From the NCBI GenBank assembly GCA_964652585.1, contig CAZZDA010000004.1, positions 1 through 45,263 on the forward strand: a stretch of 45,263 nucleotides of DNA, in the 5' to 3' direction. The notes under the pieces were generated by a model. That model saw nothing but the letters and a program-made list of their open reading frames with translations, searched no databases and was not told the origin of the DNA. Positions 33,770 through 41,632 of the stretch are shown here, piece after piece (position 1 is the stretch's first letter; the number at the start of each line of letters is the position of its first letter). The position numbers and the translations under genes are program-made. The stretch comes from CAZZDA01 sp964652585. GTDB taxonomy: Bacteria > Patescibacteriota > Patescibacteriia > UBA1544.

Positions 33770-34564
33770 TTATTTCCAATTATATAAATTGTCCGTAAGC
33801 GTAACGGTATGCGTCGCACCACGTTCTTCGTATTGCACCTCTGCGGTTACCTCTACGCCTATTTTTTCCCAACCGGGACCTTGGTCGCAGACCTTGCTGC
33901 CCGCACCTCCCTGATCCTCCCCTCTTCTCACCTCTATGGTATTTGGTGGAGCTATCTCTCGACAAATTTCATATATCTTTATCAAGCGCTTAAATGTACT
34001 TGCCTCCCATGCCGTTGCCGGACTTCCTGATCCTTGTGATACACCCGTAAGATGCGCTTGACTTATATTATGCACATAACGACCTCCAACAATTGTATTC
34101 CGCTTGCCAACCCATAAAGTTGTCGCGCTGTCTGTAAAATCATCGGCATTATAATAGTTCGCATGATTCAAATCGCTTGTTGGTGCGTTCAGAATGGCAA
34201 AATCAAGCAGCATGGTTAAGTCACGGCTTGCAGCCGGACCCATACCATCGACACCTCTATCCCATTCTTCAGGAGGAAGCGCGCTATATTCCGTCTCCAG
34301 CCAATTCGTATCTCTCACATGACGCACTAACTCTATACCTTCACGTGCCAAGTTTTGTGCGACAATTCGCGCGCCGGATTCTCCGGTAGCACGAGTCAGC
34401 ATTTGAAGAAGCGTTAAAGATGCCACAAGCCCCGTGGTAATAATTGCCACAGATGCCATCACTTCTATAAGTCCAAATCCCTCACACCAAAGAATTTTGG
34501 TGCGACCTTGCGCAGTAAGGGAGGGTCTACCTTTTTGTGTCGTAAGCTTGGTCGTAGTATTCAT
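33770..34564 (-). CDS. PilV-like minor prepilin
   Basis: 264 aa from the ATG at 34564, 1 bp after the preceding stop; a TTG three codons earlier is an alternative. Prepilin cleavage site EG|FGLIEVMASVAII, with Glu at mature position 5 and a hydrophobic helix to about residue 60. Then the PilV-typical RIVAQNLAREGIELVRHVRDTNW segment. The 34-residue leader contains 17 residues (from RPSLTAQG to LWCEG) supplied by palindromic element copy B; without it the leader would read ...TTQKG|FGLIEV. Two cysteines (ICREI, KVCDQG) occur in the C-terminal domain. Between the GspH-like gene and pilW. Confidence 0.85.
   Translation of the reverse strand: MNTTTKLTTQKGRPSLTAQGRTKILWCEGFGLIEVMASVAIITTGLVASLTLLQMLTRATGESGARIVAQNLAREGIELVRHVRDTNWLETEYSALPPEEWDRGVDGMGPAASRDLTMLLDFAILNAPTSDLNHANYYNADDFTDSATTLWVGKRNTIVGGRYVHNISQAHLTGVSQGSGSPATAWEASTFKRLIKIYEICREIAPPNTIEVRRGEDQGGAGSKVCDQGPGWEKIGVEVTAEVQYEERGATHTVTLTDNLYNWK
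34478..34526. mobile_element. Palindromic leader-peptide element, copy B (in pilV)
   Basis: 49 bases matching copy A (33676-33724) in inverted orientation at 43 of 49 positions. The main hairpin TCGCACCAAA-ATTC-TTTGGTGTGA is kept, with its single G-T pair at a different position from copy A, so two substitutions preserve pairing. Like copy A it contributes 17 in-frame codons directly upstream of the prepilin cleavage glycine. Confidence 0.7.
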
Positions 34565-34565
34565 A

Positions 34566-35186
34566 TTATTCAATAAGCAACTGACTGGTAAAACGCAATA
34601 CAGTTACTGTTTTTGTTTTACCGGTTGGTGTGTGTTCAAGTGTAACGACCGCTTTTGTTGCATCTGTTGACGGAGCTGCGCCATCGCTATAGAGAAAGGT
34701 GTTATTGGTTGGGGGTCGAAAAGTGATATGTGCGCCATTTCCCGCAAAATTACCTCCTCCTTCGTCTTGAATTGCCGTAATGGCTAGGTTGTTGTCGAGC
34801 ACAACCGTACGCACCGTTTCATCAGGACTCCCTGTAAACTGAAAATCACCATTGCAATCCGCAAAAGTTTTATACGTTATACCACCTCCTGTTGTTGATA
34901 CATACACGCCATAACCGCCCTCCGGTACAACGCTACCTCCCCCACAAAGAGTTGTGGTAAGTCCCGCCCAAGTCTGATTGCGTATTTCTATAATATGCGC
35001 AGCCAATTCTTGTGCCGAGCTATTCAATGAAGAACTCTGCTCAAAAGCGCGCATACTTACCATAAAAGCTGAAGTGATCAGCACAAAAATACCAATACTC
35101 ACCAGCATCTCTATCATGGTAAATCCGGTACGCTCATCCGAGAAGATCGTTACTTTCTTGTTTGTAGGTAAAAAAGAAAATGACAT
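34566..35186 (-). CDS. GspH/FimU-like minor prepilin
   Basis: 206 aa. Prepilin cleavage at TG|FTMIEMLVSIGIFVLI with Glu at mature position 5. The mature part has the GspH/FimU layout: QELAAHIIEIRNQTWAG, GGYGVYVS and a beta-rich end (VVLDNNLAITAI, HITFRPPTN). First of three minor prepilin genes; it ends 1 bp before pilV. It is expected in the pilus priming complex. No copy of the palindromic element is present in its leader. Confidence 0.83.
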   Translation of the reverse strand: MSFSFLPTNKKVTIFSDERTGFTMIEMLVSIGIFVLITSAFMVSMRAFEQSSSLNSSAQELAAHIIEIRNQTWAGLTTTLCGGGSVVPEGGYGVYVSTTGGGITYKTFADCNGDFQFTGSPDETVRTVVLDNNLAITAIQDEGGGNFAGNGAHITFRPPTNNTFLYSDGAAPSTDATKAVVTLEHTPTGKTKTVTVLRFTSQLLIE

Positions 35187-35236
35187 GGGGAGAGAAAATT
35201 TCGAAAGAAGAAATGATGAAAACTAAATAGCTATTA

Positions 35237-36040
35237 CTATACTATAAGATGAATATACCAGGTGATTATCTTTTCGCCGTAGAGCAATACAACAACCGTT
35301 CCAATACTTAAGAATGTTCCAAAAGGAATGTGGCTTTTCGCTGTTTTTTTCTTTGTAGCAAGTAATCCCACACCCACCACGCTACCTACAATATACGAAA
35401 TCATGAGGGCAACAAGTGTTTGTTGCCACCCAAGCATGACACCCATAAGCGCGCCCAAGCGAATATCACCCCCGCCAATCCATCGGCCATGTGAGACGGC
35501 AAATTGCAGAAAAAAGAACCCGCCGGCAATCGCCGCTCCCACAAACATAGTATACCACGAAATACCAAAAAGCGCATTCCACACAAAAGCGGTAACGATT
35601 GCGGGTAGAGTTACTTTATCCAAAATTAAATACCACTTCAGATCATAGATAAAAATTACGATGAGCACGGCAATAAAAAAGAAATTACGCAAGAGCAAAA
35701 GATAGTCGGTAAAAATAAAAGTTTCCGGAGGAAATATTGGCGCGGGAACACCTCCGTTTGCCTCTCGCGCCAAAACGCAATATGCAATAATGAATAACAC
35801 TCCTGTTGCTAGTTCTACTAAAGGATATTGCCGGGAAATTTTTTTACCGCAGTGTTTGCATTTTCCTTTTTGTATGATAAAACTCGCCAGCGGCACAAGT
35901 TCTCTCCATGAAAGCGTATGCTTGCAATACGGACAATACGATCGTCCGTGCATAATTGACTCCTCCGTATGCAGCCGCCAAATAAGCGCGTTCAAAAAAC
36001 TGCCGATAAGAATTCCAAAGATGAATATAACTACAGCCAT
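35237..36040 (-). CDS. pilD: Prepilin peptidase / N-methyltransferase
   Basis: 267 aa from the ATG at 36040; a TTG six codons upstream is an alternative. The N-terminal methylase domain has IGSFLNALIWRL and two zinc-binding CxxC pairs (CPYC, CKHC). The aspartic peptidase carries its two active-site Asp in IYDLKWYLILD and GGGDIRLGAL. About seven membrane segments. It cleaves the leaders of PilA and the minor prepilins here and methylates the new N-terminus. It lies between pilA and the minor prepilins, after a terminator. Confidence 0.95.
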   Translation of the reverse strand: MAVVIFIFGILIGSFLNALIWRLHTEESIMHGRSYCPYCKHTLSWRELVPLASFIIQKGKCKHCGKKISRQYPLVELATGVLFIIAYCVLAREANGGVPAPIFPPETFIFTDYLLLLRNFFFIAVLIVIFIYDLKWYLILDKVTLPAIVTAFVWNALFGISWYTMFVGAAIAGGFFFLQFAVSHGRWIGGGDIRLGALMGVMLGWQQTLVALMISYIVGSVVGVGLLATKKKTAKSHIPFGTFLSIGTVVVLLYGEKIITWYIHLIV

Positions 36041-36123
36041 AGAAATAGTGAGAAACAATCAAAAAGTAAGAAAGATTTTTTTTATATACTTCATGATAAT
36101 AGTGTACCATTTTTCTCAAAAGC

Positions 36124-36152
36124 AAAACACCCGTTATGGTAACGGGTGTTTT
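36124..36152. terminator. Intrinsic terminator between pilA and pilD
   Basis: A 13-bp perfect stem (AAAACACCCGTTA and complement) with a 3-base loop and T-runs on both strands. It should let the major pilin be made in excess over pilD and the minor pilins downstream. Confidence 0.88.
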
Positions 36153-36179
36153 ATTTCTAGATGCTATCAGATCTAAATC

Positions 36180-36728
36180 CTAGGTTGTGCATGCACCATT
36201 TCCTAAGCCATTTTGATCTGCATACGCTGCTCCTGCGGTAAGACCTCCCGTGGCATTTTCAAGCCAAAACGAGATGCAGTACTGATTTGCAGAATTCGCC
36301 GTAGCAGCCGCTAATGTACGATATGAATAGTTACATCCCGCTGTTGCTGTTGCTCCACACTCAGCAGCAGTAGCAGTCCATGAAGGATCTCTTGGTACTG
36401 CTCCCATATAGGTTGTTCCAGCTGCATCTTCATCAATTCCATTGGTAGAACTAATAGTATCACACGCTGTGGTACAATCAACGCTGCCAGAAAGTGTACC
36501 TAGCTCTAGTGCACCAGCTGCTACAACTACATTTGGATAGGTGCTTGCTTCAGTGTAATACAGCTCCAACGCTGTTTGGATATTTTTCACATCCGCGACA
36601 CGCTTCGCGTCACGCGCTTTGGAACGCGCGTTGTTGAGCGCGACAACCGCCAACGTTGAAAGTAGACCGATAATGGCGATAACAACGAGCAATTCAATAA
36701 GCGTAAAACCTTTTTTATTTAATTTCAT
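36180..36728 (-). CDS. pilA: Major type IV pilin
   Basis: 182 aa from the ATG at 36728, fixed by a strong SD (GGGAGGTGA). Short leader MKLNKKG then FTLIELLVVIAIIGLLSTLAVVAL, the canonical pilin helix with Glu at position 5, followed by NARSKARDAKRVADVKNIQTALELYY. The C-terminal domain is rich in Ala/Thr and holds six cysteines (CTTAC, AEC, GC, QYC, ACTT), more than in most pilins. Own promoter, long leader and terminator indicate high, independent expression. Confidence 0.93.
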   Translation of the reverse strand: MKLNKKGFTLIELLVVIAIIGLLSTLAVVALNNARSKARDAKRVADVKNIQTALELYYTEASTYPNVVVAAGALELGTLSGSVDCTTACDTISSTNGIDEDAAGTTYMGAVPRDPSWTATAAECGATATAGCNYSYRTLAAATANSANQYCISFWLENATGGLTAGAAYADQNGLGNGACTT

Positions 36729-36892
36729 TTGTTTCACCTCCCTTCGTTTTATAACCACCGTTATCGGCTTCATACGCTCAAAGACCATGGCGCACAGCAT
36801 GAGAAAAATAATGATGTGCAAGCTTGCTCAAAGCGTATTAGTCCGATCGTGGCTTTATATATACCTGTAGAAGTTTTCCACAGCATGTGTAT

Positions 36893-36901
36893 ATTATAGC
36901 A
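36893..36901 (-). promoter_or_regulatory. Extended -10 promoter of pilA with ~160-base leader
   Basis: TGCTATAAT on the minus strand is a consensus extended -10; no good -35. The start would be about 36886, leaving a leader of about 160 bases to the pilA ATG. The leader contains the 10-bp palindrome GCAAGCTTGC, two direct copies of CATGCTGTG and the strong SD at its end, so it may be a regulated UTR. No known riboswitch is recognised. Confidence 0.55.
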
Positions 36902-36955
36902 CAGAATAGAATATCTCGTAGTTATTATGGGGGAAATAAAAAATCTTCTCTCCTC

Positions 36956-37004
36956 AACATCGGGTGTACTTCCGTCGCTGCCCTCCTCCTCGACACCCGA
37001 TGTT
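36956..37004 (-). terminator. Hairpin after pilC
   Basis: A 12-bp perfect stem (AACATCGGGTGT and complement) encloses a 25-base purine-rich loop (minus strand, with GGAGGAGGG). A T6 tract begins about 11 bases beyond the stem, further than ideal. It probably ends the pilN-to-pilC transcript before the pilA promoter. Confidence 0.5.
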
Positions 37005-37018
37005 TTCCTGAAAATATT

Positions 37019-38227
37019 TTAAAACCCTTGCGCTAAGTTATACATAGGCAAAATAATAGCCGCGACCATAAGTCCAACCGCCACACCCATCATAATCATA
37101 ATCATCGGCTCTATGAGCGTTACCAAGTTATCTACTAAGTTTTGTGTCTCACGCGCGTAAAAACTTGACATGCGCTCCAGTACTTCATCTAATCGCCCCG
37201 TGCGGTCCCCTACGCCAAGCATTTGCGCTACCATCGGAGGAAATGCCGTGCTCTTACCTATGACGGACGTAATGGGATTGCCGTCTTCTACCTCTTTCAC
37301 CGTTTGCAGTATCAGCGATTGAAATACTTTATTCCCCACTACATCTGCGGTAATACGCAATGCAGCTGTGAGATTTACCCCTCCCACCAAAAGCGTATGG
37401 AGCGATCGTGAAAAACGCACAAGATAGATGCGCTGAAAAAGCTTGCCAAAAACCGGTATACGCAGCTTTATTTGATCCCACTGCTCGCGACCTGCCTTGG
37501 TTCGTACAAGCATGCGCAGCATAACAAATACCACTGCTACACTACCAAAAAGCGCCCACCAATAATTTTGAAATATATGCGACGTAGAGATCAACAATCG
37601 TGTTGAAAAGGGAAGTTCCCCACCCGTATCTTTAAAAATTTCCGTAAGCTTCGGTACGACAAACATCATCATAAGCGTCCCGACAATAACCATACCGCCA
37701 AGCACAAAAATAGGATAGGTCATCGCCCCCTTGATCTTGCTCATAAGGTCATAATCTTTCTCTTTTTGATCTGCCAAGTAATTTAATACCTCGTCAAGCT
37801 TTCCGGAAGTTTCTCCCGATTTAATAATATTGACAAAAAAATCATCAAATACTTTTGGGTGTTTTGCCAATGCTTGCGAAAGTTTTGCGCCGCCATCAAC
37901 CTCATCGGCAATTTCAGTAATAATTCCTTTGAGTTTTGTGTTGCTTAACTGTTTCAACAAACTGCGCAATGCTTGCACGATCGGCATATTTGCCGAGATC
38001 ATGACCGAGAGCTGGCGCGAGAATATTACAAGATCTTTTGCCGATATGCGATTTAGCACATCAACAAATTGTTGCAAACGATTGAATCCCCCGATTTCTT
38101 TAATCACGAGAGTATTCAAGCCGTTTTCTGACAAAATCTCTGACGCAATAGACTCCGTTGGAGCTTTTACCGTCCCTTCAACGATTTGTTTTTTACTATT
38201 TGTTGCTTTATAGGAATAGAGGGACAT
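37019..38227 (-). CDS. pilC: Inner-membrane platform protein
   Basis: 402 aa. Two T2SSF domains, each with the pattern FSRQLSVMISANMPIVQALRSL and later FSRSLHTLLVGGVNLTAAL. Three membrane segments (near residues 168-190, 220-240 and 375-398), the last in EPMIMIMMGVAVGLMVAAIILPMY. PilC couples the assembly and retraction ATPases to pilin insertion. It starts 2 bp after the PilT-like gene, so translation is coupled. Confidence 0.95.
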   Translation of the reverse strand: MSLYSYKATNSKKQIVEGTVKAPTESIASEILSENGLNTLVIKEIGGFNRLQQFVDVLNRISAKDLVIFSRQLSVMISANMPIVQALRSLLKQLSNTKLKGIITEIADEVDGGAKLSQALAKHPKVFDDFFVNIIKSGETSGKLDEVLNYLADQKEKDYDLMSKIKGAMTYPIFVLGGMVIVGTLMMMFVVPKLTEIFKDTGGELPFSTRLLISTSHIFQNYWWALFGSVAVVFVMLRMLVRTKAGREQWDQIKLRIPVFGKLFQRIYLVRFSRSLHTLLVGGVNLTAALRITADVVGNKVFQSLILQTVKEVEDGNPITSVIGKSTAFPPMVAQMLGVGDRTGRLDEVLERMSSFYARETQNLVDNLVTLIEPMIMIMMGVAVGLMVAAIILPMYNLAQGF

Positions 38228-38229
38228 AA

Positions 38230-39306
38230 CTATGACCGTTTCAATAGCGATTGCAACACCGCTTCATCATGCGTATGAGCAAAGGCGGTTTCTCTTGATA
38301 TTTGATTTGACTGGACAAGATCAGCAAGTGCCCTCTCAAGCGTAATCATACCCTCCTCACGCGAGGTTTGCAAAATATTCGCCAGTTGCTGCACGCGCCC
38401 TTCTTTTAGAATGGAGCGTACCGCAGACGACCCAAGCAGCACTTCAGCTACCACCATACGCCCTCCGCCAATACGCATCACCAATTGCTGCGTCACCACA
38501 GCGATCAGCACTTCAGCTAAAAGAGATCGAATACGCCCTTGTGCATCCGAGGGAAAAGATTGTAATATTTTTTCCAAGACACCCAGCGAAGTGCTGGCAT
38601 GCATAATAGCGATGACCAGCGTATTACCCTGTGCTATTTCAAGTACGAGCTCTATTTCACGCGGATCGCGCAAGTCGCTCACAAACAGTACATCAACATC
38701 TTCTTCATGTACATGTTCCAAGCCTTGTGTAAATGACGGCGTATCTTTTCCTATGGCACGCTGATCAATAATACTTTTCTGGTCATTAAAGATATGCTCA
38801 ACAGGACGTTCAAGCGTAATAATATACGCGGATCTTGCATGATTTATCGTTTCAATAAGTGCCGCGGCGGTTGTACTCTTCCCGGAGCCATAGGGACCGC
38901 CTAAGAGTATAAGACCCTTTGTTGCGCTGCTTATTTTTTGTACGCTCTCAGGCAGGCCAAGTGTCGCAAGCTGCGGAGGTTGTGATGCTATAAATTGCAC
39001 AATAATTGAAGGAAAGTTTTGCTGCATGAGTACATGTATTTTTGCCCGCGCATGATTTGAAAACGTATATGAGACAACCACTTCTTGTTGTTCTGAGAAT
39101 ACTGCTTGCTGCTCCGGCGTAAGAAATGATTGCACCAATCCTTGCACAAATTCTTCCTGAATAATTTCTTCTTCATAGAGCAGGCGCAGCTGTCCGTCAA
39201 TACGAACCGCCGGCTGACTGCCAACCGTAAAATGCAAGTCAGATGCTTTCTGACCCATTGCTGCTGATAAGATACGTTCAAGTATAATATTTTGTGCTGA
39301 TTGCAT
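38230..39306 (-). CDS. PilT-like ATPase with altered catalytic motifs
   Basis: 358 aa from the ATG at 39306 (MQSAQNIILERILSAA). PilT layout: ASDLHFTVGSQPAVRIDGQL at the N-terminus and Walker A GGPYGSGKSTT. The Asp-box reads LERPVEH where the family has I-E-D-P-I-E, and Walker B reads VLFVSDLRD where the catalytic Glu of VGEMRD is expected, so Asp replaces Glu. The His-box keeps MHAST and the late AVRSILKEGR segment corresponds to the PilT AIRNLIRE motif. A retraction motor with reduced or changed activity, or a regulatory paralogue, is possible. Directly upstream of pilC. Confidence 0.85.
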   Translation of the reverse strand: MQSAQNIILERILSAAMGQKASDLHFTVGSQPAVRIDGQLRLLYEEEIIQEEFVQGLVQSFLTPEQQAVFSEQQEVVVSYTFSNHARAKIHVLMQQNFPSIIVQFIASQPPQLATLGLPESVQKISSATKGLILLGGPYGSGKSTTAAALIETINHARSAYIITLERPVEHIFNDQKSIIDQRAIGKDTPSFTQGLEHVHEEDVDVLFVSDLRDPREIELVLEIAQGNTLVIAIMHASTSLGVLEKILQSFPSDAQGRIRSLLAEVLIAVVTQQLVMRIGGGRMVVAEVLLGSSAVRSILKEGRVQQLANILQTSREEGMITLERALADLVQSNQISRETAFAHTHDEAVLQSLLKRS

Positions 39307-39307
39307 A

Positions 39308-39395
39308 CTTCGCAACAAACAACTTACAACTGACAATTCACAACGGTAAATACTATGGACAGTTTTGTTGCTGGTTGCAGGTGGTTAGTTGTGGG
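39308..39395. repeat. Intergenic paired AC-rich/GT-rich repeat, copy 1
   Basis: An AC-rich arm (cttcgcaacaaacaactt... from 39308) faces a GT-rich arm (ttgttgctggttgcaggtgg... to about 39398), imperfectly self-complementary. The same arrangement and opening sequence (CTTCGCAACA) fill the gap on the other side of the cheY-like gene (39779-39878). Confidence 0.55.
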
Positions 39396-39776
39396 TTATT
39401 TCAGGTGTTTCTTAATTTTTGCGACAACCTCATTTGGCATAAAATGCGCCTTAATAAGATAATCCACCGCACCAAGACTGAGACCTTTTTTCACGTCATC
39501 CCTTTGACTCAAATTGGTCAACAAGATCACCGGTATATGTTTATTCTCTTTATCTTTTTTCAGCTCCTCCAGCACTTCAAATCCATTTTTCTTCGGTAAG
39601 AGAATGTCTAACAAAATAAGAGCGGGTTTATGTTTTTTGGCAAGCACCAACGCCTTTTCTCCATCAGATGCCAAAAGCGCACTATAACCCTCCAGCTCAA
39701 GTTTGGTCGCGTACATACCAATAAGAAACGTATCATCTTCGACAATTAATATTTTTGGCAGTGTTTTTTTAGGCAT
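39396..39776 (-). CDS. CheY-like response regulator receiver protein
   Basis: 126 aa from the ATG at 39776 (MPKKTLPKILIVEDD). Stand-alone receiver domain with the acidic pocket VEDD, phospho-acceptor Asp in LILLDILLPKKNG, switch Thr in VILLTNLS and Lys in LIKAHF. No output domain. It sits between pilB and the PilT-like gene, as receiver proteins controlling twitching motors often do (PilG/PilH type), so it probably tunes pilus motors. No cognate kinase is in the window. Confidence 0.93.
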   Translation of the reverse strand: MPKKTLPKILIVEDDTFLIGMYATKLELEGYSALLASDGEKALVLAKKHKPALILLDILLPKKNGFEVLEELKKDKENKHIPVILLTNLSQRDDVKKGLSLGAVDYLIKAHFMPNEVVAKIKKHLK

Positions 39777-39778
39777 AA

Positions 39779-39878
39779 GCTTCGCAACACACGACTTACA
39801 ACGAACAACCGACAACTAAATTTGTATACTTCCGCTGTTGTGGGTTGTTAGTGGTTAGTGGTTAGTGGTTAGTTATTA
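39779..39878. repeat. Intergenic paired AC-rich/GT-rich repeat, copy 2
   Basis: AC-rich arm (cttcgcaacacacgactt... ) and GT-rich arm ending in three tandem GTGGTTA heptamers (about 39849-39872). The arms are complementary over a GTTGT-x-GGTTGTT core. Same design as copy 1 at 39308-39395. Confidence 0.55.
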
Positions 39879-39879
39879 A

Positions 39880-41622
39880 TTACTCTTTTGTAATTCTGAG
39901 CACTTCTTCAATCGTCGTCGCACCTTTTAATGCTTTCAGGAGACCGTCTTGCATGAGCGTCATAAATTTTTGACGGCGCAATTCTTCCTCCACGTGATCA
40001 GGATGATTGCCATCAATAATCACCTTACGCATCTCGTCAGTAATATCCAATACCTCAACAATAGCTATTCTTCCTTTGTAGCCGGAATTACCGCAGTGTG
40101 TACATCCTTTCCCCGCATAAAACTGTAGGGTTTTAGGAACCTCACTACCAGCTATTGAACGCAGTTCCGTGAAAGCGTTTTCAAGCGAAGCAAGTGTCTG
40201 TTTTGGTATGATTGTTGTTGCTTTACATTTCTCGCACACACGGCGAACAAGACGTTGTGCTAACACGATGTTGAGCGTTGATGCTAAAAGAAACGGCTCC
40301 ACTTCCATATCAATAAGGCGCGGGATGGATCCTACCGCGTCATTCGTGTGCAGTGTGGTAAGCACAAAGTGACCGGTAAGTCCCGCATGAATAGCAAGCT
40401 CTGCCGTTTCACTATCACGCACCTCGCCGACCATAATAACATCGGGGTCCTGGCGCAAGAGCGCGCGTAGCCCACCCGCAAAAGTAAACCCTACCTCATG
40501 TCGAACCTGGCTTTGATTCACGCCTTGGATAAAATATTCCACCGGATCTTCCAAAGTTGAAATATTCACTTCTTCTTTATTGAGTGCGGTAAGCGCTGAG
40601 AAGAGTGTTGTTGATTTACCCGATCCCGTGGGACCCGTTACTAAAAAAATACCGTTAGGTTTTTCAATATTTTTTTGAATAATGGAGAGTGCGCGACCAT
40701 CAAAACCGACATCTTCAAAAGAGAGTGCGCCAGCTGTGGTATCCAAAATACGCATTACCACTTTTTCCAATCCTGTAAGCGGCAAAATAGAAATGCGAAA
40801 ATCAATATCTTTTCCATCAAGGGTTAAACGAATGCGGCCATCTTGGGGCATGCGCGTTTCATCAAGCTTGAGATTTGACAGCACTTTGATACGCGATACT
40901 ACCGCATTGTGAATGTACTTGGGCAGCACAAGAGACGTATGCAAGACGCCGTCTATACGGTATCGTACGCGACTCTCTTTCGCTAAAGGCTCAATATGAA
41001 TGTCTGATGCATGACCCTCAACCGCGTGCCTGATAATAACCGATACGATCTTTGAAACGGGAGCTTGTTTAATAGTTTCGTCCGCCTCGTCATTTGGACC
41101 AGCTTGTTTCAACTCTTGTAAACTTTTCTGAAAGTCATCATCCGCAACGTCCAGTACTTCCTCCACTTCACCGCCCAATGTTTGGTACTGCCTCATGGCA
41201 GCGGTAAAACTGCTTGCGGAACAATAGAAATACTTAACGCGCTTCCCTTGTTTCTTTCCTAAAAACTCAACTGCTTGAAGTGCTTGAAAATTCCGAGGAG
41301 AGCGCATGGCAATCAACAGTTCTTCATCGTTTTGATCAAAGCATATCGTCTCATAATTTTGCGATACCTTTTGCGGTATGATGCTTAATACTTCCCGCTT
41401 AATATCTTTCGTGCGCAGATCTATATAGGAGACATGGGTAAGTTCCGCAATAAGCTGCGCCGCATCTTCTTCGTTGATCACCGCTTTACTGATCAGCAGA
41501 TCTTCCAAAGATTTTTGTTCCGTACGCGCAGTCAGATCAATCTCGCGCGCGCGTTCAGCCGTGAGTATATTCCGCTGTATAAGCGCTTCTAGCAATTGCT
41601 GTTGTGTTGAGGGGGTAAGCAT
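39880..41622 (-). CDS. pilB: Type IV pilus assembly ATPase
   Basis: 580 aa from the ATG at 41622, 10 bp after the preceding stop. Complete N-terminal MshEN domain (ISKAVINEEDAAQLIAELTHVSYIDL...) then the T2SSE motor: ASDIHIEP, Walker A GPTGSGKSTT, Asp-box STLEDPVEY, Walker B VIMVGEVRDSET, His-box TTLHTNDAVG and the zinc site CEKC...CTHC. It powers pilin insertion through PilC. Same family as the stand-alone copy at 16025-17725, but with a longer N-terminal domain. Confidence 0.95.
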   Translation of the reverse strand: MLTPSTQQQLLEALIQRNILTAERAREIDLTARTEQKSLEDLLISKAVINEEDAAQLIAELTHVSYIDLRTKDIKREVLSIIPQKVSQNYETICFDQNDEELLIAMRSPRNFQALQAVEFLGKKQGKRVKYFYCSASSFTAAMRQYQTLGGEVEEVLDVADDDFQKSLQELKQAGPNDEADETIKQAPVSKIVSVIIRHAVEGHASDIHIEPLAKESRVRYRIDGVLHTSLVLPKYIHNAVVSRIKVLSNLKLDETRMPQDGRIRLTLDGKDIDFRISILPLTGLEKVVMRILDTTAGALSFEDVGFDGRALSIIQKNIEKPNGIFLVTGPTGSGKSTTLFSALTALNKEEVNISTLEDPVEYFIQGVNQSQVRHEVGFTFAGGLRALLRQDPDVIMVGEVRDSETAELAIHAGLTGHFVLTTLHTNDAVGSIPRLIDMEVEPFLLASTLNIVLAQRLVRRVCEKCKATTIIPKQTLASLENAFTELRSIAGSEVPKTLQFYAGKGCTHCGNSGYKGRIAIVEVLDITDEMRKVIIDGNHPDHVEEELRRQKFMTLMQDGLLKALKGATTIEEVLRITKE

Positions 41623-41632
41623 GGGGTGTATG

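Noticed and set aside
39849..39872. Tandem GTGGTTA units as a CRISPR array
   Set aside because: The units are 7 bases with no spacers, and no cas gene is present.
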